A stretch of 64,000 nt of DNA from Oceanicaulis sp. (GTDB lineage: Bacteria > Pseudomonadota > Alphaproteobacteria > Caulobacterales > Maricaulaceae). A program made the translations under genes and the position numbers. The stretch spans positions 2,133,501 to 2,197,500 of the forward strand of contig CP157796.1 in NCBI GenBank assembly GCA_040112665.1. Direction: 5' to 3'. Every line of letters begins with the position of its first letter. Within the stretch, counting starts at the first letter, position 1. The notes beneath the pieces were generated by a model. That model was not told the DNA's origin and ran no database searches. It saw nothing but the letters and a program-made list of their open reading frames with translations. Shown in pieces: positions 28,601-36,069 of the stretch.

Positions 28601-28821
28601 AGGGCGTCGTCGTCATCGTCGTTCCCGCCGCCGCCCCCGAAGCCGGGATAGTCCGACAGGCTGCGTTCCCATTCATCGGAGTGCGGGGAGTCGCCGTCGT
28701 CCAGGATGACCCGGTTGAGCCATTCGCCCAGGGTCATGCCTTCCTTGCGCGCGGCCGTCTTGGCGATCGCGCGGGCGCGGGGATCGATCCCCTTCACACT
28801 CCAAGGCGCCCCGGACGGCAT
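25669..28821 (-). CDS. podJ: PodJ-like polar localisation protein with Sel1 repeats and peptidoglycan-binding domain
   Basis: A 1050-residue membrane protein. Residues 1-45 carry the PodJ-type start (SVKGIDPRARAIAKTAARKEG, then MTLGEWLNRVI). Residues about 70-510 are a very long coiled coil. A membrane segment lies near residue 680 (LLIGASVLGFVAVAAAAGMLAL). The periplasmic part has four or five Sel1/TPR-like repeats (AVARYQLALDRLEAG, AMRRFALMLQTGQGVP, SQFNMGLLYQEGFGVP) and a C-terminal peptidoglycan-binding repeat (ARAQALLAELGYDPGPADGVMGE). The layout is that of Caulobacter PodJ, which seeds polar organelle factors. RBS GGAG, ATG 28821. CtrA-like sites lie upstream. Confidence 0.88.
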   Translation of the reverse strand: MPSGAPWSVKGIDPRARAIAKTAARKEGMTLGEWLNRVILDDGDSPHSDEWERSLSDYPGFGGGGGNDDDDDALRRVVQRLTERLEAAEQRSTLAMTSVDQSVLALARRLEALEDAQDEDGGEAGEQVRRLRGQTDELLERIRKLERAGPGGGNADAVKAVETTVGKIAARLYETERDVRAELDNLAHKEERRRDHAERAVKTLAERVEEAEKRFRDEAAALREAGEARETRAGEALSSLQETARSLQSRLIAAESATHRAAEALTRSQESLDRRLREIEAKTGDTLGAEDIQRRFDALARELAEIVRETRADCARQVAQVAQGRPDEARFEKALEAAETRLARAEERQTGALTRIAEEVGRLSRAVDGRIAEAERRLEQKFSDSETRRDQREVRSDIEARLDRVRAENTAAVRRIGEQVARLGESLADRVQQAEQRSARAVEAAGEKMAEVVEKLETRRGANETDLDARIRASEERTAQRIEEAMKGVHARLDQARQETSDALSPVQRAMTALADRLEQIEGKRGERADDGKAGFEGVKPSRRDGKRGGGDGSDGKGPGDGVDKAADFDTPLPPPPGFAGDSFETGEDPGAARDSFVLDAEAPRPAAAERRRADTASLSAEAEPKAPRRPARPGATADPDFLAAARKTVRSNRGETSWDAPAEAAPRKGGKALLIGASVLGFVAVAAAAGMLALEAMNRQAPATAAARPANSAEALSTLFADTPAAPAGADEAAPAAADPAPASELAPETSTETEAAPEPQAALSEPVLQPAALSVPASIPVSVPTLEEAAAAGNAVARYQLALDRLEAGRSADAAALMRRAAEQGEPAAMRRFALMLQTGQGVPTDAAAARDWMVRAAEAGNVMAMHDAGGMFIAAGDAPEVQAQAARFFELGALHGVRDSQFNMGLLYQEGFGVPQSLADAYAWFSIAAASGDQDAARRASELRRELSPEQRSAADEVARGFTPRRGDPAAQGEYPPQPWENADAGALTARAQALLAELGYDPGPADGVMGERTRIAIVRYQSEAGLTPGSPVDADFVARLERAAAG

Positions 28822-28865
28822 GCCGACTCACTCCATGATGGACATCGCCGACCGTACCGGAATCG

Positions 28866-28993
28866 TTAATCTTGTGTAAACCAGAGGTGCGGCCACCAAA
28901 TCTGGTGTTTCCACAAGCAATCGCACGCCCGAACCGGCCGGATCTTGTCCGTACAGGGTCCACAAGCGGCTGATGCGGTTAACGCCTCGTAAA
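28866..28993 (-). promoter_or_regulatory. Two CtrA-like boxes upstream of podJ
   Basis: TTAA-N7-TAAA occurs twice in the 193-bp spacer between podJ and the secreted-protein gene: 28866-28880 and 28979-28993. The CtrA consensus is TTAA-N7-TTAA(C), so each matches seven of eight fixed bases. The nearer one is 45 bp from the podJ start. In Caulobacter podJ is under cell-cycle control. Binding here is inferred only from the motif. Confidence 0.4.
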
Positions 28994-29014
28994 ACTCTCT
29001 AAACGAAGCGCTTT

Positions 29015-30490
29015 TCACTCGGGGGTCTGGTTCGGGGCCGCGCCGACCCATTCCGGCGCCAGGGCGGCGAGCCGGGCTTCCAGCGCGTCGGCCTGGGCCA
29101 GAAGTTCAGTGGGTTGCCGGCCGGGAAGGGCGCGGCCGAGATCGAACAGAACGAAGGCGGCGTGCGGCGCGCCCGCGGCGAGATAGCGCCGCCCCAGATG
29201 CCAGTAGGCGTCAGGCGCGAACGGGTCCATCTGCAGCGACTCGGACAGAAGCTCCGCCGGGTCGAGATCGGGCCGGCTCTGAAGCCCGTCGCGGCCCCAG
29301 GCGATCAGCTCGTTCGCCACCAGGATGCGCGCCGCAGCGCCCGCCCAGCCTTCGCGGTCGAGCTCGGCGGAGAGCAGCTCCACCGCACGCGCATGATCTC
29401 CGCTGCGCAGCGCGGCGGAGCCTTCCAGCACGCGCTCGAAATCGGGATCGCCGACGCCTTCGGCGGTCAGGGCGCGCACCTCGTTGCAGGCCGGCCGGCC
29501 CGAGCCGACGGTCTGGGTGGGGCAGGGGCCGAAATGATGGGTTTCCTGCATGGTGACGAGGAACGCGCCGGCGAGATCGCCGTCCGCGCGCAGGGCGGCG
29601 GCGGCTTCGAAGAAGTCCGCGGCGGCGGGCGCTTCGCCCGCTTCGCCGGCGGCGGCCAGCATGCCGGTCTGCCCCGCCGCGCCCAGCAGTTCGGCCTCGG
29701 GCAGCAGCGCGTCGAGATCAGGCAGAGGCGGCAGGCCGGGGCCGTCACCGCTTTCGGTCAGCACCCAGCGTTCGGTCCGCCCCTCAGGGCTGTCGGGGCT
29801 GTAGATCCGATATTCGATCAGGCAGGGAAACCCGTCACGGGCTTCCAGCTCGGCGAGGATTTGCGGATGGATCGGCGCGTTCTGGCGGGTGAGCGCAAGC
29901 GCGCCGCGCTGATGGGTCGGGGGCAGGGGCGCGGCCTGGCAGTCGCTGTCCGCGCCCGCGCTGTAGGACGCGCTGAAGACCGTCTCGCCGTCGAAGCTGG
30001 CGGAGAAGCCGGTGGCCGTATCCTCGGACGTGATGCCCGCCTCGGGGCCGGCCACGCCCATGGCCGATTCAAGCCAGATACGGTGAAACGCGCCCGCGGG
30101 GCCGAACTCGATCTCCTCAAGTGATCCGCCGCGCGACAGGCCGGCGTAGACGTCGAGCCTGCGGCGCACCTCGGCGAAGAGGCTCGTGCTCACAACCGCG
30201 TCCTCGGTCACCGTCAGCATGCGGTCCGCGGCCAGATCGACCAGGCGCGTCTCGCCCTCGGGCGTCGTCCAGGCCGTCCACTGCCCGCCCAGCCGGGCGC
30301 TGAGATCGCCGACCGGAGTGAGCGAGCCCGCGTCCGGCCCGCGGAAGAAATCGAACGTCACCGTGCGCGAAGCGCCGAAGGGCGCGCCGCGGGCGCTTTC
30401 ATACTCCGAAGGCGGGGTGTGCGGCCCGGGCTGGGAGACAGCGGCGGCGGGCAGGGCGGCGGCGATCAGGACGGCGGCGAGGGCGCGCAT
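29015..30490 (-). CDS. Secreted TPR-like protein, unknown function
   Basis: A 491-residue protein with a signal peptide (ALAAVLIAAALPAAAVSQ). I do not recognise the family. The N-terminal 220 residues look like a beta-rich domain with a few cysteines (DSDCQAAPL, FPCLIEYRI, FGPCPTQTV). The C-terminal 200 residues are helical and TPR-like (SEDTA through the LRSGDHARAVELLSAEL and DAYWHLGRRYLAAGAPHAAF stretches). It stands alone, with its 3' end 193 bp from podJ on the same strand. Confidence 0.65.
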   Translation of the reverse strand: MRALAAVLIAAALPAAAVSQPGPHTPPSEYESARGAPFGASRTVTFDFFRGPDAGSLTPVGDLSARLGGQWTAWTTPEGETRLVDLAADRMLTVTEDAVVSTSLFAEVRRRLDVYAGLSRGGSLEEIEFGPAGAFHRIWLESAMGVAGPEAGITSEDTATGFSASFDGETVFSASYSAGADSDCQAAPLPPTHQRGALALTRQNAPIHPQILAELEARDGFPCLIEYRIYSPDSPEGRTERWVLTESGDGPGLPPLPDLDALLPEAELLGAAGQTGMLAAAGEAGEAPAAADFFEAAAALRADGDLAGAFLVTMQETHHFGPCPTQTVGSGRPACNEVRALTAEGVGDPDFERVLEGSAALRSGDHARAVELLSAELDREGWAGAAARILVANELIAWGRDGLQSRPDLDPAELLSESLQMDPFAPDAYWHLGRRYLAAGAPHAAFVLFDLGRALPGRQPTELLAQADALEARLAALAPEWVGAAPNQTPE

Positions 30491-30612
30491 CGGGGACTCC
30501 CAAAGCTTCTGGCCGCCTTGAACAGGGACAATCTGGCAGGGTCAAGGCAGGATGATCATCAAGGGTCGCGACCCGTATTCAAATCGCCCGGCGCGGGTGC
30601 GGCGAGATTGAC

Positions 30613-30628
30613 GTTGACGTTCACGTCA
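30613..30628. promoter_or_regulatory. MerR/LiuR-type operator
   Basis: TTGACGTTCACGTCAA is a perfect 7+2+7 palindrome 20 bp before the ATG of the MerR gene. It resembles the LiuR box (TTTACGTWAACGTAAA) of fatty-acid and branched-chain amino-acid regulators in proteobacteria. An overlapping TTGACGTTGACGTT direct repeat starts at 30607. Confidence 0.65.
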
Positions 30629-30648
30629 ACTCCGCTAACGTCGCGCGC

Positions 30649-31128
30649 ATGTCCGGGACCGTCTCCGACACGCTCTACACGATCCGCGAGATCGCCGAAC
30701 GTTTCGGCGTCACCGCGCGGACGCTGCGTTTCTATGAGCAGAAAGGGCTTCTGAGCCCGGAGCGGCGCGGCGCCACGCGGCTTTACTCGCGCGCCGACCG
30801 GGCCCGTCTCGCCCTGATCCTGCGCGGCAAGCGCGTCGGCTTCTCGCTCGAGGACATCAAGGAGATGCTCGAGATCGAGACGCTGGATTCCCGCTCGCGC
30901 GACCAGATGGAGCGCGCGCTCGACCGGTTCCGCGAACGCATCGAGACGCTGGAGCTTCAGCGCAAGGACATCGACGAGGCGCTGGCCGAACTGACCGCGG
31001 GCTGCCGCTGGCTCGAAGAGCGCCTGGCCGATCGCGACCCGCCCGACGAGGTCAAGCGCCGCGCCCGCGCCTTCGAGGCGCTGGCCGCCGCCAGGCTCGA
31101 AGACTGGACCCACGGGAGCGCCGAATGA
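30649..31128 (+). CDS. MerR family regulator (LiuR-like) of the acyl-CoA degradation cluster
   Basis: A 159-residue regulator. The winged helix-turn-helix is at the N-terminus (YTIREIAERFGVTARTLRFYEQKGLLSPER, about residues 10-39), followed by a long coiled-coil dimer helix and no metal-binding cysteine cluster, so it fits the LiuR/PsrA-like organic-ligand branch. It faces downstream into two acyl-CoA dehydrogenases, thiolase and FadJ, and a perfect palindrome precedes it. Likely represses itself and the cluster until an acyl-CoA appears. Confidence 0.85.
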   Translation: MSGTVSDTLYTIREIAERFGVTARTLRFYEQKGLLSPERRGATRLYSRADRARLALILRGKRVGFSLEDIKEMLEIETLDSRSRDQMERALDRFRERIETLELQRKDIDEALAELTAGCRWLEERLADRDPPDEVKRRARAFEALAAARLEDWTHGSAE

Positions 31129-31232
31129 CCCGGCCGCTCCATGATCGTTTCGCGACAGCTTTCCGGTTCGGCTTTACGCCGGGCCGCCCGCCCGTTTCCA
31201 TGCCGGACACCACCCCCTCCAGGGAGATCTGA
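31125..31232 (+). CDS. Possible 35-residue peptide between merR and acyl-CoA dehydrogenase
   Basis: An ATG overlaps the merR stop (ATGA at 31125-31128) and the frame runs 35 codons to a TGA 3 bp before the next gene. The peptide (MTRPLHDRFATAFRFGFTPG at its start) has no known relative. Exact coupling at both ends suggests either a real small protein or a translated leader. Its RBS would be GGGAGCG. Not firmly supported. Confidence 0.25.
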   Translation: MTRPLHDRFATAFRFGFTPGRPPVSMPDTTPSREI

Positions 31233-31235
31233 CCC

Positions 31236-33023
31236 ATGCCCGCCTACAAAGCCCCGCTTCGTGACCAGCAGTTCGTCCTCAACGACGTTCTGGACGTGCA
31301 GCAGTATTCCGACCTGCCGAGCTTTTCCGAGGCCAGCGCCGACATCGTCGCCGCCGTGCTCGAAGAGGGCGCGAAATTCTGCGAAAACGTGCTTGCTCCG
31401 CTCAATCATGTCGGCGACCAGGAAGGCTGCCGGCTGTCGAACGGGGAGGTGACCACCCCGACCGGGTTCAAGGACGCCTACAAGCAGATGACCGAGGGCG
31501 GCTGGACCGCGCTGTCGGCCGACCCCGAATACGGCGGCCAGGGCCTGCCGCACTATCTCAACCTCGCCTTCAACGAGATGGTGACGAGCTCGAACATGGC
31601 GTTCGGCATGTATCCGGGCCTGACGGGCGGTGCGGCGCACGCGCTGACCATCGGCGGGTCGGACGAGCAGAAGCGCCTGTACCTGCCCAAGATGATCTCG
31701 GGCGAATGGTCGGGCACGATGAACCTGACCGAGCCGCATTGCGGCACGGACCTGGGGATGCTGCGCACCAAGGCGGTCCCGAACGGCGACGGCTCCTACG
31801 CGATCACCGGCCAGAAGATCTGGATCTCCGCCGGCGAGCACGACATGAGCGGCAACATCATCCACCTGGTGCTCGCGCGCATCGAGGGCGCGCCGGCCGG
31901 GGTGAAGGGCATCTCGCTGTTCGTCGTGCCGAAATTCATTCCCGACGAGAACGGCGAGCCGGGCGAGCGCAACCAGCTGGTCTGCGGCGGTCTTGAAGAG
32001 AAGATGGGCATTCACGGCAACGCGACCTGCGTCATGAACTATGACGGCGCGAAGGGCTGGCTGGTCGGCGAGGAGAACAAGGGCCTCAAGACCATGTTCA
32101 TCATGATGAACGAGGCGCGCCTCGGCGTCGGCCTGCAGGGCCTGGGCCTGGCCGAAACGGCCTATCAGTGGTCGCTGGCGTTCGCGAAGGACCGCATCCA
32201 GGGCCGCTCGCTGACCGGGCCGAAGAACCCTGACGGCCCCGCCGATCCGATCATCGTGCACCCCGACGTGCGCCGGATGCTGATGAACCAGAAAGTGTTC
32301 GTCGAAGGCGCCCGCGCGCTCGCCCTCTGGACCGCGCTTCAGGGCGATCTCGAACTGCGCGCCACCGACGAGCACGTCAAGGAGAAGGCCGGAGACTACA
32401 TGGCGCTGCTGACCCCGGTCATCAAAGCCTACCTCACCGACAAGGGCTATGAGTGCGTCTCCGAGGGCTTGCAGGTGCACGGCGGTTCGGGCTTCACCCG
32501 CGAGTGGGGCATCGAGCAGCTGCTGCGCGATGCGCGGATCACGCTGATCTATGAAGGCACCAACGGCATCCAGGCGCTGGACCTCGTGGGCCGCAAGCTC
32601 GCCATGGCCGGCATGCGTCCGATCAACACCTTCTTCGCCGAGATCGAAGCCTTCGTCGCCGAGAACGAGGGCCAGGCCGACATCGCGACGTCGGTGCAGG
32701 GCCTGAAGGACACCAAGGCCAAGCTTCAGAAGGCCACCAACTGGCTGGTCGAGAAGGGCCTCGAGAATTTCGACAACGCCGGCGCGGCGAGCCACGACTA
32801 TCTGCACCTGTTCGGCCTGACCTGCTTTGCGTACATGTGGGCGAAGATGGCCAAGGTCGCCGACGCCAAGGTCAAGGCCGGCGAGACCGACCCGATCTAC
32901 GCCTCCAAGCTGGTCAGCGCGAAATACTTCGTCGAGCGCTGGCTGCCGGCGGCGGACGCCCATCTCGCCCGCGTCGAGGCCGGCGCGGACACGCTGATGG
33001 CGCTGGACGCCGAGGCGCTCTAG
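31236..33023 (+). CDS. Acyl-CoA dehydrogenase, long form (about 600 residues)
   Basis: A 595-residue FAD enzyme that makes the first double bond in fatty acyl-CoA breakdown. It is of the long type (DmdC/FadE5-like) with an extra C-terminal domain. Visible: N-terminal Acyl-CoA_dh_N cap, FAD-contact strand MNLTEPHCGTDLG and ITGQKIWIS, the active-site region LIYEGTNGIQALDLVG near residue 440 with the catalytic Glu, and QVHGGSGFTREWG. RBS GGGAGATCTG. Part of a beta-oxidation cluster under the MerR regulator. Confidence 0.93.
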   Translation: MPAYKAPLRDQQFVLNDVLDVQQYSDLPSFSEASADIVAAVLEEGAKFCENVLAPLNHVGDQEGCRLSNGEVTTPTGFKDAYKQMTEGGWTALSADPEYGGQGLPHYLNLAFNEMVTSSNMAFGMYPGLTGGAAHALTIGGSDEQKRLYLPKMISGEWSGTMNLTEPHCGTDLGMLRTKAVPNGDGSYAITGQKIWISAGEHDMSGNIIHLVLARIEGAPAGVKGISLFVVPKFIPDENGEPGERNQLVCGGLEEKMGIHGNATCVMNYDGAKGWLVGEENKGLKTMFIMMNEARLGVGLQGLGLAETAYQWSLAFAKDRIQGRSLTGPKNPDGPADPIIVHPDVRRMLMNQKVFVEGARALALWTALQGDLELRATDEHVKEKAGDYMALLTPVIKAYLTDKGYECVSEGLQVHGGSGFTREWGIEQLLRDARITLIYEGTNGIQALDLVGRKLAMAGMRPINTFFAEIEAFVAENEGQADIATSVQGLKDTKAKLQKATNWLVEKGLENFDNAGAASHDYLHLFGLTCFAYMWAKMAKVADAKVKAGETDPIYASKLVSAKYFVERWLPAADAHLARVEAGADTLMALDAEAL

Positions 33024-33031
33024 GCGACGGC

Positions 33032-33137
33032 GCAGCCCCCCTCGGCCCTTCGGGCCACTCCCCCCGTGAACGGGGGGAGACACCGGTGTCCTCCCCTGCT
33101 TGCGGGGGAGGTGGTCCCGAAGGGACCGGAGGGGGCG
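33032..33137. repeat. GC-rich multi-hairpin intergenic repeat
   Basis: Between the two acyl-CoA dehydrogenase genes lie four short inverted repeats: CGGCCCTTCGGGCC, CTCCCCCCGTGAACGGGGGGAG, CTCCCCTGCTTGCGGGGGAG and GGTCCCGAAGGGACC. This is a different unit from the 4996/38351/39159 family but of the same general type (CTCCCC ends). It may stabilise or attenuate the operon mRNA. Confidence 0.7.
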
Positions 33138-33182
33138 GCGCCTGCCGCCAGGCGATAACAAGAATTTCGGAGGAGACCGATC

Positions 33183-34349
33183 ATGACCGCTCAGGTCCTC
33201 AACGTGCCCAAGCCCGAATGGCTGGACCAGGAAGACGTGAACATTTTCGAGGGCGCGGTGCGCGGCTTCGTGGAGAAGGAATGCCTGCCCCATTCCGAGC
33301 GCTGGGAGAAGGAAGGCGTGGTCGACCGCGAGGTCTGGACCAAGGCGGGCGAGGCCGGCCTTCTGTGCCCGGCCTGCCCTGAAGAGTACGGCGGGGCCGG
33401 CGGCGACTGGCGGCACGACTACGTGTTTCACATGGTCACCTCCGAGCTCGGCGTGGAAGGCTGGGGCGCGAGCCTGCACAACTCCATCGTTGCGCCGTAT
33501 GTCTGGCACTACGGCAGCGAGGAGCAGAAAAAGAAGATCCTGCCCAAGCTCGTCAGCGGCGAATATGTCGGCGCGATCGCCATGTCCGAACCCGGCGCGG
33601 GCTCGGACCTTCAGGGCGTGAAGACCACAGCGGTCAAGGACGGCAACGGCTACCGCATCAACGGCTCGAAGACCTTCATCACCAACGGCGGCACGGCGAA
33701 CTTCATCGTGGTGGTCGCCAAGACCGACCCCAAGGCCGGCGCGAAGGGCACCTCGCTGTTCCTGATCGAGACCGACGGGCTGGAGGGCTTCCGGCGCGGG
33801 CGCAATCTCGACAAGGTCGGCATGAAGTCCCAGGACACCGCCGAGCTGTTCTTCGAGGACATGTGGGTGCCCTCCGACGCGCTTTTAGGTCCCGAGGAAG
33901 GCCGCGGCTTCATCCAGCTGATGGAGCAGCTGCCCCAGGAACGCCTGCAGATCGCGGTGCAGGGCGTGGGCATGATGAAGCGCGCGCTCGCCGAAACGAT
34001 CGCCTACGTCAAGGAGCGCAAGGCCTTCGGCAAGGCGGTGATCGAGTTCCAGAACACCCAGTTCAAGCTCGCTGAACTCAAGACCAAGGCGACCATCGCC
34101 GAGGTGTTCTGCCAGCACTGCTCGGACCTTCTGATCCAGGGCCGGCTCGACGCGGCGACCGCCTCGATGGCGAAATACTGGGTCACCGATATCCAGTGCG
34201 AGCTGATCGACGAATGCGTGCAGCTGCACGGCGGCTACGGCTACATGAACGAGTACCCGATCGCGCGCATGTTCCGCGACGCCCGCGTCCAGCGGATCTA
34301 CGGCGGCACGAACGAGATCATGAAGCTGCTCATCGCGCGGACGCTGTGA
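33183..34349 (+). CDS. Acyl-CoA dehydrogenase (short form)
   Basis: A 388-residue standard-length acyl-CoA dehydrogenase. It has the FAD/substrate signature AIAMSEPGAGSDLQGVKTTA (about residues 135-154), SKTFITNGG, and the C-terminal QLHGGYGYMNEYPIARMFRD followed by IYGGTNEIMKLLIART. The sequence after IYGGT places it with mid/long-chain enzymes. RBS GGAGGAG. Its stop codon overlaps the next ATG (TGATG). Confidence 0.93.
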   Translation: MTAQVLNVPKPEWLDQEDVNIFEGAVRGFVEKECLPHSERWEKEGVVDREVWTKAGEAGLLCPACPEEYGGAGGDWRHDYVFHMVTSELGVEGWGASLHNSIVAPYVWHYGSEEQKKKILPKLVSGEYVGAIAMSEPGAGSDLQGVKTTAVKDGNGYRINGSKTFITNGGTANFIVVVAKTDPKAGAKGTSLFLIETDGLEGFRRGRNLDKVGMKSQDTAELFFEDMWVPSDALLGPEEGRGFIQLMEQLPQERLQIAVQGVGMMKRALAETIAYVKERKAFGKAVIEFQNTQFKLAELKTKATIAEVFCQHCSDLLIQGRLDAATASMAKYWVTDIQCELIDECVQLHGGYGYMNEYPIARMFRDARVQRIYGGTNEIMKLLIARTL

Positions 34350-34840
34350 TGCGGTTCGCCCTTATCCTTCTGGCGGGCGCGGCGCTGGCGGCGTGTTCGG
34401 CCGAGGCGCCCGAAGCCCCGTCCGAACCCGTGGCCGAACCGGCGCAGGCTGAAACGCCTGCCGAAACGCCCGCCGAAGAGACGCCTGCGGACGAAGCGCC
34501 CGCGCCTGCGCCCGAAGCTGACGCCCGCGCGTATTTCGAACAGACCTTCTCGGGCCGCTGGGGCATGGACGCCTCCTGCGCCGAGGAAGGCATGTTCCGC
34601 CTCTCGCCGGCCGATCTCGACCTTTACGAACGCGCCTGCGAGGTGGTGAACCTGACCCGCGAGGGGGACATGATCGCCGCCCGCACGCAATGCATCGTCG
34701 AAGGCCAGCCCCAGGCCGAAAACACCCACGTGCTCACACCCGTCTCCGAGGACACCATCACCGTCTCGGACGGGCATTACGAATGGACCCGCCACGCCTG
34801 CGGGCCGGTGGAAGCCGAAACACAGGGAGCCCCCCAATGA
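34349..34840 (+). CDS. Small lipoprotein with Pro/Glu/Ala linker, unknown function
   Basis: A 163-residue lipoprotein. The start at 34349 overlaps the dehydrogenase stop; the signal ends LAAC-SA. Residues 18-55 are a repetitive EAPAETP linker; residues 56-160 form a small compact domain with three cysteines ([24 protein letters not shown]). I do not recognise the family. It overlaps the thiolase start by 4 bp, so it is locked into the beta-oxidation operon although it is exported. Confidence 0.75.
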   Translation: MRFALILLAGAALAACSAEAPEAPSEPVAEPAQAETPAETPAEETPADEAPAPAPEADARAYFEQTFSGRWGMDASCAEEGMFRLSPADLDLYERACEVVNLTREGDMIAARTQCIVEGQPQAENTHVLTPVSEDTITVSDGHYEWTRHACGPVEAETQGAPQ

Positions 34841-36045
34841 CCGACGCCTATATCTACGACGCCTGCCGCACCCCGCGCGGCAAGGGCAAGAAGAACGGCA
34901 CGCTGCACGAGATCACGGCGCTGCAGCTCGCCACCCAGCAGCTCGAGGCGATCCGCGAGCGCAACAATCTGGACACCTCCGTCGTCGACGACGTGATCCT
35001 GGGCTGCGTGTCGCCGGTGGGCGAGCAGGGCGCGAACATCGCGCGCGCCGCGGCGATCAACGCGCGCTACGCCGAGAGCGTGTCGGGCTTCCAGGTGAAC
35101 CGGTTCTGCGCTTCGGGCCTTGAGGCCACCAACCTCGCTGCGGCGAAAGTCATGTCCGGCGAGGCCGACATGGCGATCGGCGGCGGCGTCGAGGCGATGA
35201 GCCGGGTGCCCATGGGCTCCGACGGCGGCGCGATGGTGGTCGATCCCGAAATGGCCTTCGACCATTACTTCGTGCCCCAGGGCGTGTCGGCTGACCTGAT
35301 CGCGTCGAAATACGGCTATAGCCGCGACGACGTGGACGCCTATGCGGTGGAATCCCAGAACCGCGCCGAGCGCGCCTGGAAAGAGGGCCGGTTCTCCAAA
35401 TCGGTCGTGCCGGTGAAGAACCAGCTGGGCCTCACCCAGCTCGATCATGACGAGCACATGCGCCCCGGCACCGACATGCAGTCGCTGGCGAGCCTGAAGC
35501 CGAGCTTCAAGGATCTCTCCGCCTTCGTGGGCCTCGATAAGGTCGCGATCCAGAAATACCCCGATGTCGAGCGCATCAACTTCGTCCACCACGCCGGCAA
35601 CTCGTCGGGCATCGTGGACGGCGCGGCGGCGATCCTGATCGGCACCAAGGAGATGGGCGAGAAGCTGGGCCTCAAGCCCCGCGCGCGCATCCGGGCGATG
35701 GCCTCGATCGGGTCTGAACCCACCATCATGCTGACCGGCCCCGCGCCCAGCGCGCGCAAGGCGCTGAAGAAGGCCGGCATGAGCCCCGAGGACATCGATC
35801 TTTACGAGATGAACGAGGCCTTCGCCGCGGTCGTCCTGCGCTTCATGGAAGATCTCGGCGTCCCGCACGACAAGACCAACGTCAACGGCGGCGCGATCGC
35901 GCTGGGCCACCCTCTGGGCGCTACGGGAGCGATGATCCTGGGGACCGTCCTCGACGAGCTCGAGCGCACCGGCAAGGGCACGGGCCTGGCCACGCTGTGC
36001 GTCGGCGGCGGCATGGGCACGGCCACCATCATCGAGCGCGTTTAA
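34837..36045 (+). CDS. fadA: Acetyl-CoA C-acyltransferase (thiolase)
   Basis: A 402-residue thiolase, the last step of beta-oxidation. The nucleophilic Cys lies in [15 protein letters not shown] (about residues 86-100), and the [11 protein letters not shown] and CVGGGMGTA motifs carry the His and second Cys. The start is ATG 34837, overlapping the lipoprotein stop. Placed just before the FadJ-type enzyme gene, as in fadAB-type pairs. Degradative type rather than biosynthetic is inferred from context. Confidence 0.93.
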   Translation: MTDAYIYDACRTPRGKGKKNGTLHEITALQLATQQLEAIRERNNLDTSVVDDVILGCVSPVGEQGANIARAAAINARYAESVSGFQVNRFCASGLEATNLAAAKVMSGEADMAIGGGVEAMSRVPMGSDGGAMVVDPEMAFDHYFVPQGVSADLIASKYGYSRDDVDAYAVESQNRAERAWKEGRFSKSVVPVKNQLGLTQLDHDEHMRPGTDMQSLASLKPSFKDLSAFVGLDKVAIQKYPDVERINFVHHAGNSSGIVDGAAAILIGTKEMGEKLGLKPRARIRAMASIGSEPTIMLTGPAPSARKALKKAGMSPEDIDLYEMNEAFAAVVLRFMEDLGVPHDKTNVNGGAIALGHPLGATGAMILGTVLDELERTGKGTGLATLCVGGGMGTATIIERV

Positions 36046-36069
36046 GCCGAGCGATTTGAGGACAGAGAT

